From Vigna angularis (lineage: Eukaryota > Streptophyta > Magnoliopsida > Fabales > Fabaceae): a stretch of DNA of 64,000 nucleotides. Made by a program: the position numbers and the translations under genes. The notes beneath the pieces are model-generated. The model had not been told where the DNA came from. It did not search any database and was given only the letters and a program-made list of their open reading frames with translations. The DNA lies in the NCBI RefSeq assembly GCF_016808095.1, contig NC_068973.1:28390077-28454076 (forward strand), read 5' to 3'. Positions 23,275 to 37,752 of the stretch are shown one piece after another (the first letter of the stretch is position 1; every line of letters starts with the position of its first letter).

Positions 23275-24394
23275 ATGTAAATTGCAAAAATACTAGACTG
23301 TATATAATGATCTTCTTTCATGTTTTTATACATCGAAAAACCATATAACAGTTAGATGTGTAATAAATGAATTATTTTTACAGTTTTACAGTACAAAAGA
23401 TTGGTATTTCCTCTTTGAATTAATAGTATGGAGTTTTTGCTTCAGTTATTTTTATGTTTCCTTAAACATATAAGTTGGAAGCTTTTGCTGAAACCAATTG
23501 AATTAAAATCAACCTTTTGCTGCACTTATTGGAATAATATGATTTCTAGTGACACAGTACAAAAAACATTTGTATGTTATATGTACAACATCTATAGCTA
23601 TAATTTGGAATTTTCATTGATGTGCCTCTGTGATACTGCACAAAGGTATTTATTTACTGATTAGCTAGGTTGTAGGTCAAAGATAAGTTCATTCTTCTTT
23701 TATTCTTAAAAGTATATACTTCTGCATAATTAACTAGTACATATGGTACAAGTGTACAATTGTCATAATTCATATGTTTGACCCAACTGTTTAAAATTTT
23801 GTCCCTTTTTTTTACTATATTTGTTAAATTAATTGATTATAAACTTGTTTATTGGAGAAGAAGTAATGGTGTTCAGCATTAGGTACCAATAGTTTTCTTT
23901 AGATTTGACCAGATTGTCGTACTTGGATGTCTGGTACACTTACACTTCCTGGTTTCTGAACCTCTGTGTTGTGTTAACCGACACGTGAAATCTCTTTGTC
24001 GGTATATGATTAAATTAACTTCTTGGTAGTTCTTATTTGGATTCACACTCTGGGCCTTAAAAGTCAAGAGTCATTTTTCTCAGAGTATCCTTTTATTCTT
24101 TTTTTAACAGATAAAAAAAGTATGTGTTTTCTTGTTGTTACACGTGTAATGTTGATGTATATCACACTTGTTTACACTTTTCTTTCTTAGTGTTATGTTG
24201 GCTTCTTATATTTCTTTTTCATTGGTAGAAAAGACTGTTCAGAAATATGTGGTTAATTTCATTTAATAAGAGATTCACCAACCTTGTCTGTCACTTTTCG
24301 ATAGAGGATAAAACAGAGTTCAAACTGTTTTGATAACCAATATGTTTTTGTTTATTCTGAGATTTGAGGGACAAAGTCATGTCTGATAGAAAAG

Positions 24395-24396
<2 letters not shown>

Positions 24397-24470
<74 letters not shown>
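24397..24470. repeat. (AT)n microsatellite, 74 bp
   Basis: An uninterrupted AT run, the longest in the window, inside the predicted TPP leader intron. It is likely to be highly polymorphic. Confidence 0.97.
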
Positions 24471-24473
<3 letters not shown>

Positions 24474-26975
24474 AAACAAAATAATCTGTGGGTATGAAAT
24501 GTTGTCAAAAGACACTCTATGAATGGACATTTAATTCAATATCAAACACTCTATCTGATTTAACCATATAGCTATAGATAAAATTTATTGTTTTAATTAT
24601 TTCTAAGGAAAGTAAAAGTCATTCTCCAATTTTTGTCTAAACTATTTGTCAATTCCCAATGAAGCTAAAGATTTGTTCATTCAATGGCAGGTAAAGCTTA
24701 TATATTCTTTCAATGGAAACCATTTTACACTCCTATATGATCTGCAATGATCTGAAGGAGCAATTTTGTTCAAGAATTTATTTCACCTTATTTAATGCAC
24801 TTGAAGAACAAACATATATTTGTTGTAATTTCACTCCCCCCAGCAAGCATTGCCTTATGTATTCTCTTGCATATTATATTTTATTGAAGTTGTTTAACAA
24901 GTCCCTCTCATAGAGTTTATCTTCTTACTGTTAATCTCTCGTTATGAAACCACTAGCAATAGATGATGTGCCTAGCTACTGGTTTGTCATGTGACAGTGT
25001 ATGAGAGATTATTGATATAAATTGTTGTATGTGTGTGTTATATTAGAGCTTGATTGGATTAGTGAAGGTAGGAATAAAGGAAGTGGTTCAGTTAGAAGGA
25101 GATAAGGGCAGTTGAGTGGAACCAAAACATTAACCAACACATAGATCAGTTACTCCGATGATGTAGGCCTAAATTCCTAACTTTTTTTTAGCTTGTGTCA
25201 CTGTCATCTGAGTCAGAATAGACTAATATCCTACCCTACCCATGAAAGTCTTTCAAACTTTGTCTTTGTATGAAGACAACTTGTCAAATCTTGTATTTCA
25301 ATAATGTATTGCCCTTTTGTTTTTTTTGTGTTGTTTTCATGCATTTCTGTCTAAACCAGAGATAAAAAAATTTACATACAGAAAATGACCTCCATGTTGT
25401 GCAACTACTTTATTCTTTAGTTGCTTGGCCCACTGAAAGCATTTGTTAGCTGATGGTTTCTCCAGAATGATTGAAAATGGACACAATACTTTTTTGCTTA
25501 TTGAAGTTGCTGTGGAACTTGATTGCTGAAAATGACTTCCTAGATCAAAACTATTTTAAGCACTTCTTGAAATAATTAGTAATCCATGACTTTGATAAAT
25601 TCTTCTTCAATTTCTTATGTCCACTGGCTCAACCTACTTGATTATATAAAATCTATGTTTTAGTTTGAAGTTTTTTCTGACAGGATAGAAATATTAGCAA
25701 CCAAATACAATAACTAATCTTGTCTGAGACCAGTTCATGTCATGATTTTGTTGGACAATCATGTTAGTTGATTCCATGAAGAATGTGAACCATTTGACTA
25801 GAGCATAATTATTATACCTTTGTTATGTTTTTTCTTTTGCAAGTTACATTTCAAGTATATGGACTTTTAGTCAAAATTGAATATGCTTAGATGTGTTCAG
25901 AATCTTTTTTTTATAAATCAAATTATTTTAATCTTGATAACAGTAATTTGACATGATAAATGAAAAATAATTTTATAAACTATTACGAGTTTATTAAATT
26001 AAATCTGTGTGATTATTTTATATATAATTGATTATAGATGGTAACTTTTAAAAAAGGCACACACTGTAAAGATCAAAGAATAGAAGTGTGTATTTTTGTG
26101 CGTTGCTTAGAACCTGTCATTTATTTAATTTTGGTTTGGTTAAAAGTGTAGAAATTTTAACATATTTCTTTTTTCTCTTCTGGGAGAACATTGCAAAAGC
26201 TGTTCTATCTTATTTATAAATTATTAACTGAAGTTTGATTTCTCATCAACTAAGATATAAGATATTAAATACTTATTAAAATTTTAGGTAGTTTTAGATA
26301 CTGTTTGAAAATAAAATATCCATAGCTTTTTATAATACTTAAAATTCATTTTTAGTGCAACAAAAATATGTATTTTCAATTAACAAGTGTAACAATAAAT
26401 GCAAATCAAATATATATGAAAAAAAATCTGCTTTCGTATTCGCGCAACAAAAAGATATCAGTTAAGTATAATATTTTAATTATAAAAAATATTTTTTTTC
26501 TTTTGTTATTTTACTACCAACCACCTTTTAAAAATATAGGATAAAATTTAGGACAATGTTGAAAGAAATAGACTAATAGTTATGGTTTGTTGTTACATGT
26601 AGATCACAATCATCATTTCACTCTCACAGTGGGACCCACAGATAGTTAAGCTTTATTTTTACCAACTTTTTCCTTGCCAGCAGGAATTATTAGTTGGGCT
26701 TGGAGCCCATAAACAAATATAGATTATTTAGATTTTTGTTTGTTCTAAGATTAATAAAGGACCACAAGTGGGAAAAAAATATGATTAAAATATTTGTTTA
26801 TGCTTGATCATTGACATATTATGTTGAAGTATTTATGTTGTTTATTCATCCTGTTTGTTTAATGATTGATAAAATTAATGTTATGATTTGAATTTATATC
26901 TTTGCTATTTTTTTTTCCAGGAAATTAGCTTGTGTAAGAGTTGGAAGTAATAATTAGTGTTGATCTCAACTAAAT

Positions 26976-29378
26976 ATGAATTATATATTTCTTCTCCTTG
27001 TCACTTTCAAGGTAAATCTAAGACATGCCTTCCTAGTTTTTCTTTTGTTGACACTATGTTGTTTAGGAAGAAATCTAACCAGTTATTTCTTATTTTATTT
27101 TGTGGTATATATTAGATTATCAAGAGGAAGTTGATGCAGTTAAAAGAGATTATGGGATTTCAAACATCACAATCACATAGTACTAAATGGATACCACAAC
27201 CAATTTTCAAAGCAAAGGACGTCCCAATTGATGTTCATGAAAATTCATTAATTCAAAGGACCACACTGAATTTGATTGATCATTCCCAAGCCAATTCCAA
27301 CTACATTTTGTCTGGTTATGATTCATGGATGGTAAGTACGAACCCAGTAAAGCATGAAATGACTTTAGTTACTTCCCTTTTAACATTAAAATAAGAATAT
27401 TTTTATAATTAAAAAATGAAAATTATTTTCTGAATAACTTATTTTCTTGTTCCCTCACAACACACCATTTACACAGAAACATGTACAAGAAATTCTCAGG
27501 ACAAACAGAACAAAACAACATATGCATGTACACTAGAGTACTAAAGTTGATGGAGATGTTTGTGTCTATTGATGCATTGCTTATGGTAGTTGTTTGTTTG
27601 ACTAGGTAAGACATCCTTCAGCATTGAACTCATTTGAAAGGTTGATGAAAAATGCCACAGGGAAAAGGATCATCCTTTTTCTGGATTACGACGGTACCTT
27701 ATCCCCAATTGTAAATGATCCAGATCGTGCTTTCATGTCTGAAGAGGTAATTAACCACATTATATAACCATTTCATGTATTAAACCCAATTGTAGAAATT
27801 TTAATTGATTGAATGAGGTGTATAATGTAAATGACAGATGCGTGCTACAGTACATGAAGTTGCTTCTTATTTTCCAACAGCAATAATTAGTGGAAGAAGT
27901 AGAGATAAGGTTAGTTGATCAATTATTCAATTTGATGCTCCAGTTCTAATTATAGGTCTTAATTCTCCTTATTTTATGGTTTAGGTACAAGATTTCGTGA
28001 AGTTGAATAATTTGTATTATGCTGGGAGCCATGGGATGGACATAATGGCACCATCAATGCCAATTACATCCTCTGCAGGGGAACATATTGAAATTGCCAT
28101 TAACAAGAGCGTGAGCAACTCTGTCCTCATAGATTTTGAGTCTTTTCAGAATTAAACATTTGTGAAATGTTATATCATTCTCTGTTAACAAAAAACTTAA
28201 AAATATGTTACAGTACCAATACTTTGTGTTTTCTTACATAATGTCTCTCTTAAATAGTTAGTTAAAGTAAGTATTTTCATTTTGTAGTGCACTGAAGTTC
28301 CTTTTCAACCTGCCAAAAAGTATTTGCCAGCAATTCGAGAGGTCAGTACAATTACAAAATCATATAGGACTATTTCATGGTTTTGCCCAGGTTTCTGGAA
28401 AATGTTATGCAAGTTGAAGAATCAAATCGAACCCTTAGGCTACAAAACTAAATGTTTGATTTTGATTGTTTGTGCTAACAGATATTAAGAATACTAAGGG
28501 ATGAAGTAGAGGAAATAAAAGGAGCAATGGTTGAGGACAACGGATTCTGCGTCTCTGTACACTTCCGGCAGGTCCAAGAAAAGGTAACCTTTAATTTCTA
28601 ATATTTTTTTCTTAACATTTCTCTCTTCCTCAATGATTAACAATATTTTTGTTTTTTGCTAAATATGTTTAAATCCAGGATTATGGTCTGTTGGAAGAGA
28701 AAGTGAAGTCTGTGCTTGAAAAGCATCCACAATTTTGCTTGACAGAGGGTAAAAAGGTATTCAGATTATATATGCATTTTTAAATCTAACTCTTTACGAA
28801 TCATTCAATTCTACTGGTTTTCTCTTCCGCACTGAATACTGTTTATTTGTAGGTTATGGAAATAAGGCCTTCTATAAAGTGGAACAAAGGAAATGCTGTA
28901 GAATATTTTCTTGCCACATTAGGATTAAGCAGTTGCAATGATATCCTTCCTGTGTATATTGGCGATGACAGAACTGATGAAGATGCTTTTAAGGTATGGC
29001 TTACTCTACTTCACTTTCTTTTTCTGCAACACTCTTGAGTTTTACTTAGTACAATCAGATGCATTACAACGTAACAGATAAGAGAAATTTATATTTCCCA
29101 TAGCAGGACTAATGTCAAGGAAATGGTTCGTGTCATGTTGAAGTGATTAAAAGGAACTATTACCTCTAGCAGAATATTTTTCTTGCACAATATGCATAGT
29201 TGAAAGTTACAGATTTCTTGTGAAATTTGTGCAGGTCATACAGAGTAGAGAGCAAGGTTATCCAATCATAGTGTCTTCAGTTCCAAGAGAAACTAAGGCT
29301 TTGTACTCTTTGCGTGACCCGTCGGAAGTACTAATCTTTTTGTCACGTTTGGCAAAATGGAGGAAAACCGCTTACTAA
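26976..29378 (+). CDS. TPP: Trehalose-6-phosphate phosphatase (TPP)
   Basis: The enzyme removes phosphate from trehalose-6-phosphate to give trehalose, lowering a sugar signal that governs growth and development. Ten coding exons join in frame: 26976-27011, 27116-27331, 27606-27746, 27838-27909, 27985-28110, 28288-28341, 28482-28583, 28679-28756, 28853-28993 and 29235-29378, giving 369 residues, normal for plant TPPs. All introns are phase 0 and GT-AG. HAD-phosphatase motifs are intact: LDYDGTL (about residues 110-116, nucleophile Asp), ISGRS (about 148-152), the WNKG lysine (285-288) and GDDRTDED (312-319). No synthase domain is present, so it is a stand-alone phosphatase. The first 90 residues are poorly conserved. 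The ATG at 26976 is in frame across the first intron; ATG at 27134 is the alternative start. The gene is convergent with the next one. Confidence 0.95.
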
Positions 29379-30372
29379 ATAAGGCCTTTAAATTTTGGTT
29401 AAGGCATAGATGATCATCAAAGGGGTAATTTTGCCGTGCACATAGTTACTTCCCACGATGGTTTTGAAGAAGTGGGATGACTGTTGTTTTCTTTTTAAGT
29501 AGTTGGTTTGTAAAATAACTACTAATGTATATTACTAGCTTATAAAAACGTTTCAATAAGTAATAACTACTAGTCTTTATACAACAAGTCATTCATGATA
29601 ACATTTTCAAGGCAGGACTAAATTGTCTATTTAGTAATTTTCATAACCATCTCACAAGGAATAAAATGTATATATAGCAATTTTAGTACTAAAAAAGACT
29701 CCCAGACAAAGATGGTAATATGTGATAAATCACTTTCTTCTCAGCTACTTGAATCCCTCACACACCTGTAAAGAGAACATCATCTCCGTTTATTGATCCG
29801 TTTTCCCTCTTGTCGAAACCTGTTGAATTGATCACACAAAATTCTGATAAGATGGTAAGATAAAACATCTGTTGATGAATCTATCAGAATCCACATTCTC
29901 GTGATCCTAACCAACATTTGTTGGCTATAACCTATGCTCATATGGTATATTATTTTGTTCCATCCTCCCTTGTGTGTATATATAATGTAAATAATTTCAA
30001 AAGCTTGTTAGACATTATTACTGTTGGGACATGTTACGTCTTGTCAGCAACTAACATGTCACTATACAGATTGGCAAAGCTTCAAACTTAAGATAACTGC
30101 CTAAAAATGAGGCAAAATTATTTATTTGATTGAGCTGATCAAGCACATATCAAACTGAGTTACTGGGGATTAGTTAGTTATACAAGTTTGAATTAGTAGC
30201 CAACCGTTTTCTATATAGTAATGCCTATGAAAGGAAACAAAATGACATCAATGAAAATCCATATAGTATATCTTCTATTGCCATTCAAGACTAAAATTTA
30301 ATTCCATTTTATCTACCATTTAGCAAAGGGGGTCTTAAACATATAAGCACATAAAGTAAAGCAATAAAAGCA
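29379..30372. other. Convergent intergenic region (3' ends of two genes)
   Basis: This 1-kb interval lies between the TPP stop and the stop of the opposite-strand nucleotidyltransferase gene. It should hold both 3' untranslated regions and polyadenylation sites. No gene or element is seen. Confidence 0.6.
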
Positions 30373-33300
30373 TTACCAGAGGTGATTTGATGATGAGGGC
30401 TCATGTCTAGAAGTGCTTTTAGAATCTGTTCCTGGTTTTTCTGCCTCACTAGTACCTCTTTCTGAGCTTTCACCTCGATGGGATGATTCACTTGAACCTG
30501 AGAAATGGTCCAAGACAACGAAACACAAGGTACCTATATTAATCATGACCTATATTTTTTATCGTATCAATAATATAGAAAATGTTGATGAGGAAAAGGT
30601 GGTAACAGCAAAATGTACCAGACATCGGTGATGGATGAAAGAATCACCTACCTGGCTTCTCAAATTTTCCATGCAACTGACCATAGCTGGGAAACCTTTC
30701 CTTTGAACTCAAATGCAAATTCTTATCCCTTTCACTATGGTTATTCTTCTTTTCATATTTGGGATTTTGGATGTATGGACTTAGCGGAAGACGATTTTTC
30801 TTGCAAAACCTTGGCTGAGACTTCAAACATGAAAACCATATTATGCTCTGTAAAATATTTTAATAGAAAACTAACAAGCAACATTTCCCGCTATCATCAA
30901 GACACAACACAACCTATAGTACATTGAGAACTGAAAGGGTAGTGAGTATATTAACCTCGTAATAACTTGAAAAATTTGTCTTTGGAAAGTAAGTCCCAGT
31001 CCCATCACTAGTTCTTGGAAGCCAAAAACCAACACGTTCATTAATATTCCCATATAAGGGAGAAACATCTCCATATGGAATCACAGGAACCGGGGTTTGA
31101 AGATGCTCCATGTTCATGATACCTCGCTGAGGTTTCATGTGCCCCGCAAATTGTGCCCTTAAATGCATTGGCACTGTAGCAAAGGGAGGAAAAGGTATCT
31201 TTGATATTTGATTCTTGCAAAACCTTCCATATTGCAGATTCCACCAATAGCTTAAAAAATCACTATCCAGTATATCATAACCTTCATTCACAAAGTACCC
31301 TGAAGTAGCTGCTGTATCATGACTGGCATTCGACTCTGGCGGATAAAGATTGCTTAAACCAGCATGCATCATCCCCACATTGTTTCTGGCTGCAAAAGTA
31401 GTTTCAGTCCCGGTAGGAAGATTGTAGAATGGGAACATGGTAGGAACTTCAAATGATGGTCCAGAGGAACCATCTGCAACCGGTTGAAAACGTTGGTCAT
31501 CAACGGTTCTCTGACTCGGACTAGAAGGGCCAACAAGATTAGGAATTGATGAGTTAGGCGCAGTCTTTAGCAGTTTCTTACCTAATTGAAGAGCTTTAAA
31601 ATCTGAATTGATAGCTTCAGTACTAGTGTTCTCATAAACTTTTGGCGTGTAGCTTGAAGCGCATGTCTGCCAAGATGAATTACCAGAGCTGGAACCTTTG
31701 TTAATATCCATTTGTCTTTGATGATCTGGATGAGGTACTGGTGGGCTATAATCAAATGGTTCAGTAAACTCTCCCTCATAGAATGGTCTTGCAAATGGAA
31801 ACGGAGCTGTGTTGTGATAATGAGGCGTATTGTAGCCTGGAAAGTACTCTGAAGAAGAGGCATCTTCTCGAAACATCCCAAATGAGTTTTCATGCATGTA
31901 TCCAGAAGCTAAAACGTGGGGTAGTGGGAAAGGTACACACGGATTCACATTCACTGGTGCTTGCAGGTATTCATTGAAATAAGGAAAACCAAACTTTTCC
32001 TGTTGCATCAGCATTGCCCCATCAACCGGACAGACAGTTTCATCATTGACGTCCAACCCAAATTTGCAATAATAACCACTTGAAGAATATTCTGGGTCAT
32101 CTTCATATTCATTTCTCCAATCGTACGAAATCTGCCCAAAAGGTTGATAATTTTCAGATGAAACTCTGGCCCTGTAGCAATGATTAGTTGAAGCTTCACT
32201 ATACAAAGGACCAAATTCTGAACTAGAATAAAACCCGGGAAAGTAAGGCGTGTCACGAACTTCATATGATGAACATATAGCACTTTTGTCTCTATTAGCA
32301 AGTGCATTCTTGATGGTATTTGTATGCTTCATATCAAAGGCCATTGTACCAGTCAAAACGCCGCCATGCTTTGATCTCAAAGTTTGAGAAGCAGCAAGTT
32401 CATCAGAGGGTCCTAGCATTTGCTTCGATTCTTCTGAAAGATTAGAAAGATTTTTGTAAATACCATAATGTTCACCAGTAGTTGTAACATGTCCGTATCT
32501 TATGTAACGGTTATAAGTGAGTGCATCGATCCAGTAACCTTTACCGTTTCTCTCCCATGTATTCTTAAAAAACAAATCAAATTCTGCTATTACATTGTCT
32601 TCTGGGCAAGCCAGTAACCTCTGGATTCGCTTTGCACCTAAAGCAATTGCACTTTTTATCCTAGAGAAGTTTCCTGCAAAGTATATTATAGATAGCCAAA
32701 CAATCATATAAGAGACTTGTTTAAATAGAAGAAAGGCAAATGAAAAAGAAAATCATTCAAAATGCTCTTAGTTGTAACATTAAAAAGGGCATCTGAAAAT
32801 TTCCATAACTTCGATGCAGTGAAATGTTGTCCATCATAATCTAAAAGTATGTGCTAAGATAGATATGTATTTCCTCTTATCAAAGTCTCATTTATGAGAA
32901 ACCATATATTTATCAGCCAAAATACCACATTTAGAAGGAGAACATTATTTCAAGAATATATTATACACATAAAAATCATTCACCTTCTACATTTAAGGTA
33001 CACAAACATTCATTTTTCTTTACCCTTTCTAGCTGCACATTCTATATTTCAACTGCACTAGAAACATATCTTGAGAAAAAAAAATGTCTGAGACAGGGTT
33101 AAGAAGTACAATTACCTTTTCTAATGCTTCCTCCTATGTTGTTGTTAGGAAGCAAAGGATCTACAATACTAATGTATTTAGAAACAAATGGTTTCTCTTT
33201 TAATTCTTTGCTGCTACACAGAATGCCGTACATGGATTCACAAGCATTAAGAAATTGGTGGTTCAGCAACAACCTTTGGCAATCCTTACGTGGTGGTTCA

Positions 33301-34559
33301 GCTATCATAATTTTAAAATAGGTCATGTTGGGTAATCAGCCATAATGCATACAACATTAACACAAATATTACAGAGAAGAATTTTTTTTTTTCACTTACC
33401 TTTCATATTAGGGAGTGAACTTATAGGCACTGGACCTCGCAAGCTGAGACAATACTTACTCCAGTCAAATTTGCTGAAGAAATCCAAAAATCGATAGAGT
33501 ACCTACAACGATACATAATCCAATAGCATAATTTTTTTTTTCTTTTTATGACAACCAAAATAGAAATTACCCAAAGCAAACAAGTTTGTCACCTCAAGTG
33601 GTCCAGCAAATGTACTATTGTAAACATGAAATACATATATGACTAAAGTTTCCAATGCATAGGTTGAAAGAAGTCCATGGTAAGATCCCAGGATGCGGCT
33701 CTCATAGAAACACCAAGATTTTATCAATATAATACTCCGCTTCAGTAAGTGATTCTGATTTATTAAATTGTCTACCTGGAACACAAACTTACTTGTCAGA
33801 GATCTCTGCAAAAAGTTTGAAAGTAAAATAATAATGATGAGAACTTCGGTCAGAACGAATCACCTCCTCAATAAAACAAAGTGTTCCCAAACCACCAATC
33901 TGGTTGAAAGATATGTCAACTACAAAGTTTTCGACTAAACACTTGATAATCTTCACCTGCCATTAAACAACAATAAGAAATACAGAAGCTAAGAACGCTG
34001 ATAAAAGAATTATTAAACGGTACCTTTTCTCTTGTAGTATTGCATTGATGTGCATGAATTTAGCATGGAGATAATATACGTAAAAATGAAGAAGCACGTA
34101 CCTTGGCCCCGATATACTTAACCTCTTTGACTTGAAATTGCGCGTCCTGATTCTTCTCTTCTCTCTCTAAAATACGCTGTATATCTTGGATCAGACGGTC
34201 TTCTGAATGATGATTATCACAGAACGCTGTTAGATCAATGTCCCCATCAGGTATATAGGTCTTCAAGGGTACGGAACCAAATGGAAATACCTGTGGCAGC
34301 GGTACCAGAGGAAAAACATTTTACGCGAGCATTAGGCACAGACAACCTTAAAAGCACATAAGATTTCTTTATAAGTAGGAATGTTCTCACTTCACCCACC
34401 ATAGGTACAAACAAAGTACAACATAGGATAAAATAAAAAATGATATTAGGTTTATATACACATAAAGATTTTTGTATTTTTTCTGTTTTTTTTCCTGTCA
34501 CTAGACTTGAATCCCTCACGGTTTTGTTTTTGGTACCATTTCAAAAGATCTTTTAGAGA

Positions 34560-34641
<82 letters not shown>

Positions 34642-35787
34642 TCATGTGTATTTTATATTTTATCCGATGTACGACTTTGTTTGTATCCAACATATTGAAC
34701 CTCTTTACAAATAACTTCCACTCTTCTTTTCCTATCTTAGTTCTCTTATATCTTTTCCTTTTTTTAGCAACTTTAGTTCCCAAAACATAAACATAACTCT
34801 TTCAATCATGGTCATCTTAGTTATCTATGCTAGACACTTCAATTAAAGAGTTTTATATAGACATACTTTTCATATATGATATCTTACTATTTGCAATAAA
34901 CATCCACAATACTCACCATGTAAGAATTCATTTAAGTTTGTTGTTATATTACCCATGAATTTTTTTAAATATTTTATGTACTTAGTCTTTTCTTTGTGAT
35001 GTAGACCTATAATTTGGTGGAATAATCATCAATAAAATAACAAAGTATATTAATAAATAACTTTTATTTTTAATGAGTCACAAACATTAAAATACATGAA
35101 TTCAAGTAACTCTTAATTCTGAATTTAGTGAGAGAGAATCCTTCATAAAAAGAATACAATGGTTTGTTTATCAATTATGCAATGAAAATATGTTTCAAAT
35201 CTACTCTTTTCTAGAAACAGCTAAACAATTAAGTCTTTTTCACTTATATGAGTAAGTATTTAGTACCATCAAAGTTTTGTAAAACATTTAGATTTTTTTT
35301 TTAAAATTTAAGCACACTCAAATATTTCAATAAATTATTTTCTGTTTCTAACAGGAGAAATTTAGATGATGTTAATACAACAAAAACGGTATTTCAATGA
35401 ATAATTTACATTTAACATAAGAATCTATAAGGTGAATATGAAAAGATAATTAGAAACAGGCAAGATTAGAGCAACGTAAAAAGGTTAAAGTGTGATTAAT
35501 TAATTGATATGAATTATAAGCAGAGGGAAAAAAATGTGAGAGTGAAAGTGAAAGAATTAAGAGTTGGTTGTTACCTGGCAAGGGACAGAGTTCATGATGA
35601 GGGATCGTAGGTAAGATACTACAGCATTTCGACATGTTTCTGATGTATGGTTGGGCTGAATATGTGTAAGCAGGTCTCTAGTTCTTCCTTCGGCTTTTGA
35701 CCATCTCTTCGGGTCAAGCACTTTTGCAACAAATGGTGTCTCACTAGACACCATACCATTTGGAATAAAGTTACTCCCTCTATTCAT
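30373..35787 (-). CDS. Nucleotidyltransferase / PAP-OAS1 substrate-binding domain protein (noncanonical poly(A) polymerase-like)
   Basis: Nine coding exons join in frame on the minus strand: 35787-35575, 34290-34102, 33956-33864, 33775-33593, 33502-33400, 33301-33116, 32673-30956, 30814-30652 and 30497-30373, giving 990 residues. The nucleotidyltransferase core is intact: FGSVPLKTYIPDGDIDL (residues 75-91) with metal-binding Asp88 and Asp90, and a third acidic candidate in VVDISF (Asp148). A PAP/OAS1-type substrate-binding region follows (KRSIILIKSWCFYESRILG onward, about 178-290). The family adds nucleotides to RNA 3' ends or is inferred to do so; members such as Arabidopsis At3g51620 are poorly characterised. 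Residues about 300-990 are low in conserved domains, rich in Ser, Pro, Tyr and Asn, and probably disordered. The ATG at 35787 was chosen because an acceptor (GTTTGTCTAG) lies at 35807. The last codons read HLW then TAA. Confidence 0.9.
34569..34638. repeat. (TA)n microsatellite, 70 bp
   Basis: A pure TA run inside the 1.3-kb second intron (34291-35574) of the nucleotidyltransferase gene. Confidence 0.97.
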
Positions 35788-35806
35788 CCCTTCACACTCT
35801 CTGTTT

Positions 35807-36954
35807 CTAGACAAACAAAATAAAAAAGAATTTCTCATGTTCAATTCACCATAATGAAAAACAAAATTACAAAATTAAGCAGAAACTAGTGAAAAAATGT
35901 GAGGTATATGTAGTTGCCTGTATCTAAAAGTTATATCAACATATATAATAAAGTCTTTAAAAAAAGTAATAACAAAAGAAGAAACATATACCTAAACAAA
36001 CCTGATCAAATTAATAAAAATAGATTGTAAAGTGAGTAGACAGCTTGTTAACCCATTAAAACAGATTAGGTTAGTATAGTTTTAATCCATTCACTCGATT
36101 GTGTTAGTCTTGTCCGACATGATAACCTATACTTTTTACTAAAAATTAAAATAAAAAATAATTTAAAAAATTAATTATTATATCACTTAAAATAATATTA
36201 TAATTTAAATCATAAATACTTATAAAATAAATTTAATTATTAATTATTAAAAAAAACACGTACGTCTACTTTTATATCATTCTCCTTTTATATTATGATA
36301 ATACAAAATTAGTTATTAATAAAATAAAAATATTATTAAAATTTGAAAAATATATTCTTAAAAATAATTATAAAAAAGTGAATACAAAATTTGACTGGTA
36401 AAATAATTTATATTAATAAAGATAAAATTGATATTAAAATGTCTACATAAAAAACAGTCAATTACTAAAAACAATACTTTTTATAGATAAATATAGATAA
36501 AAAAAAGTGATTTAACATATAAAATAATTATTTTAATTTATCTAATTAATAAAATTAATTAATCAATTAAAAAATTATAAAATACAATTAAATATTTTTT
36601 ATTATATATAATAAATTTTAAAAGAAAATTAAAATAAACGTAACACCAACCCATTCTGCAACAGGAGAAACCAACTTAATATTTTTTTCTTTTTTTAATA
36701 TGGTAGTGAAAAATAATACACGAGATGAATGTGCAAATGTGTAAAATTATTTTTTTCCCAAAATTTATGAGTCTTTTGTTATTCATGGATCTCCATTTTG
36801 GGGCCAACAGAGGGAGGAGAGGGCCTAAACTGAACCCCTTTTTTCCACTCTTACCACAAAGTACTTTTTTTTTTTTTCAAGAAAACAAAATAATTAAACA
36901 GATTGAAAAAGAACAATGAAATAAAAGAAAGACACATAATCCAGTGGAGCTCAC
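35807..36954 (-). other. Predicted leader intron of the nucleotidyltransferase gene
   Basis: The donor TGTCAG|GTGAGCTCC is at 36955/36954 and the acceptor TTTGTTTGTCTAG ends at 35807, just before the start codon at 35787. The upstream leader exon would occupy about 36955-37225, an A/G-rich (minus-strand C/T-rich) stretch. The intron body is very AT-rich and otherwise featureless. Confidence 0.6.
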
Positions 36955-37229
36955 CTGACAAATGAGGTCCACCTCTGGATCCTGTTTCACTTTTGGTTTC
37001 TGATGACAAAATTTTATACTGCTAAAACAACTCCAGAAATTTCAATTGATGTAGACATAACATTTTCAATTCCTGTCACAATCCAACACAAACCTAGTCA
37101 GGAACAAAAATGAAATTAAAAACTGAAAACCATGAAACGAAAAGAAAACGTGACACATACACAAAGGAGAAAGGAGAAAAGGAGAAAGGAAGAGAGATGG
37201 ATGAGAATTGGAGTGAGGAGTGAAGGGAT

Positions 37230-37689
37230 TATGTGACAAAAGAGTTTTTAAAGTGTGATTATGAGAGTAGGAACTTGTATTGAATACATCTCTATTCTTT
37301 CTTTAAAAGTAATATTTTATAAAAGGAAAATAAGAGTTACTTTATCCTTTTAATTTATTTTTTCAGTGATGAATTTAATTTTTTGTTCCGTTACCAGTTG
37401 ACCTTTTGTGCATATTCACATTAGGCCCTTGCAAAAATGATTCTAGACATACCAGTTGCCTTCATTAGGTATTTTATGAATCATTCTGAATGTACACTTC
37501 AGAGTTTTTCAAATTGTTTCCCACACTCTTTCTATAGTCACTTCAATTCATTCAAAATCAGAACTGTAAAAGGGAAAACTCATGAATATATTTTTTTTAA
37601 TAAACTTAACTTACAGTAAAGATTAAAAAGAAAGTATTAAAAATCTCACCAACATTTTTGATAATTTTATTAGTATTCGCGATATATTA

Positions 37690-37752
<63 letters not shown>

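Larger units (their letters stand above)
21873..26920 (+). other. Predicted 5-kb leader intron of the TPP gene
   Basis: It holds no recognisable gene. It contains a TCA trinucleotide run (about 21907-21924), AT microsatellites at 23232-23271 and 24397-24470, and long T-rich stretches. Long first introns in plant leaders often carry expression-enhancing signals; none can be named from sequence alone. Confidence 0.5.
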
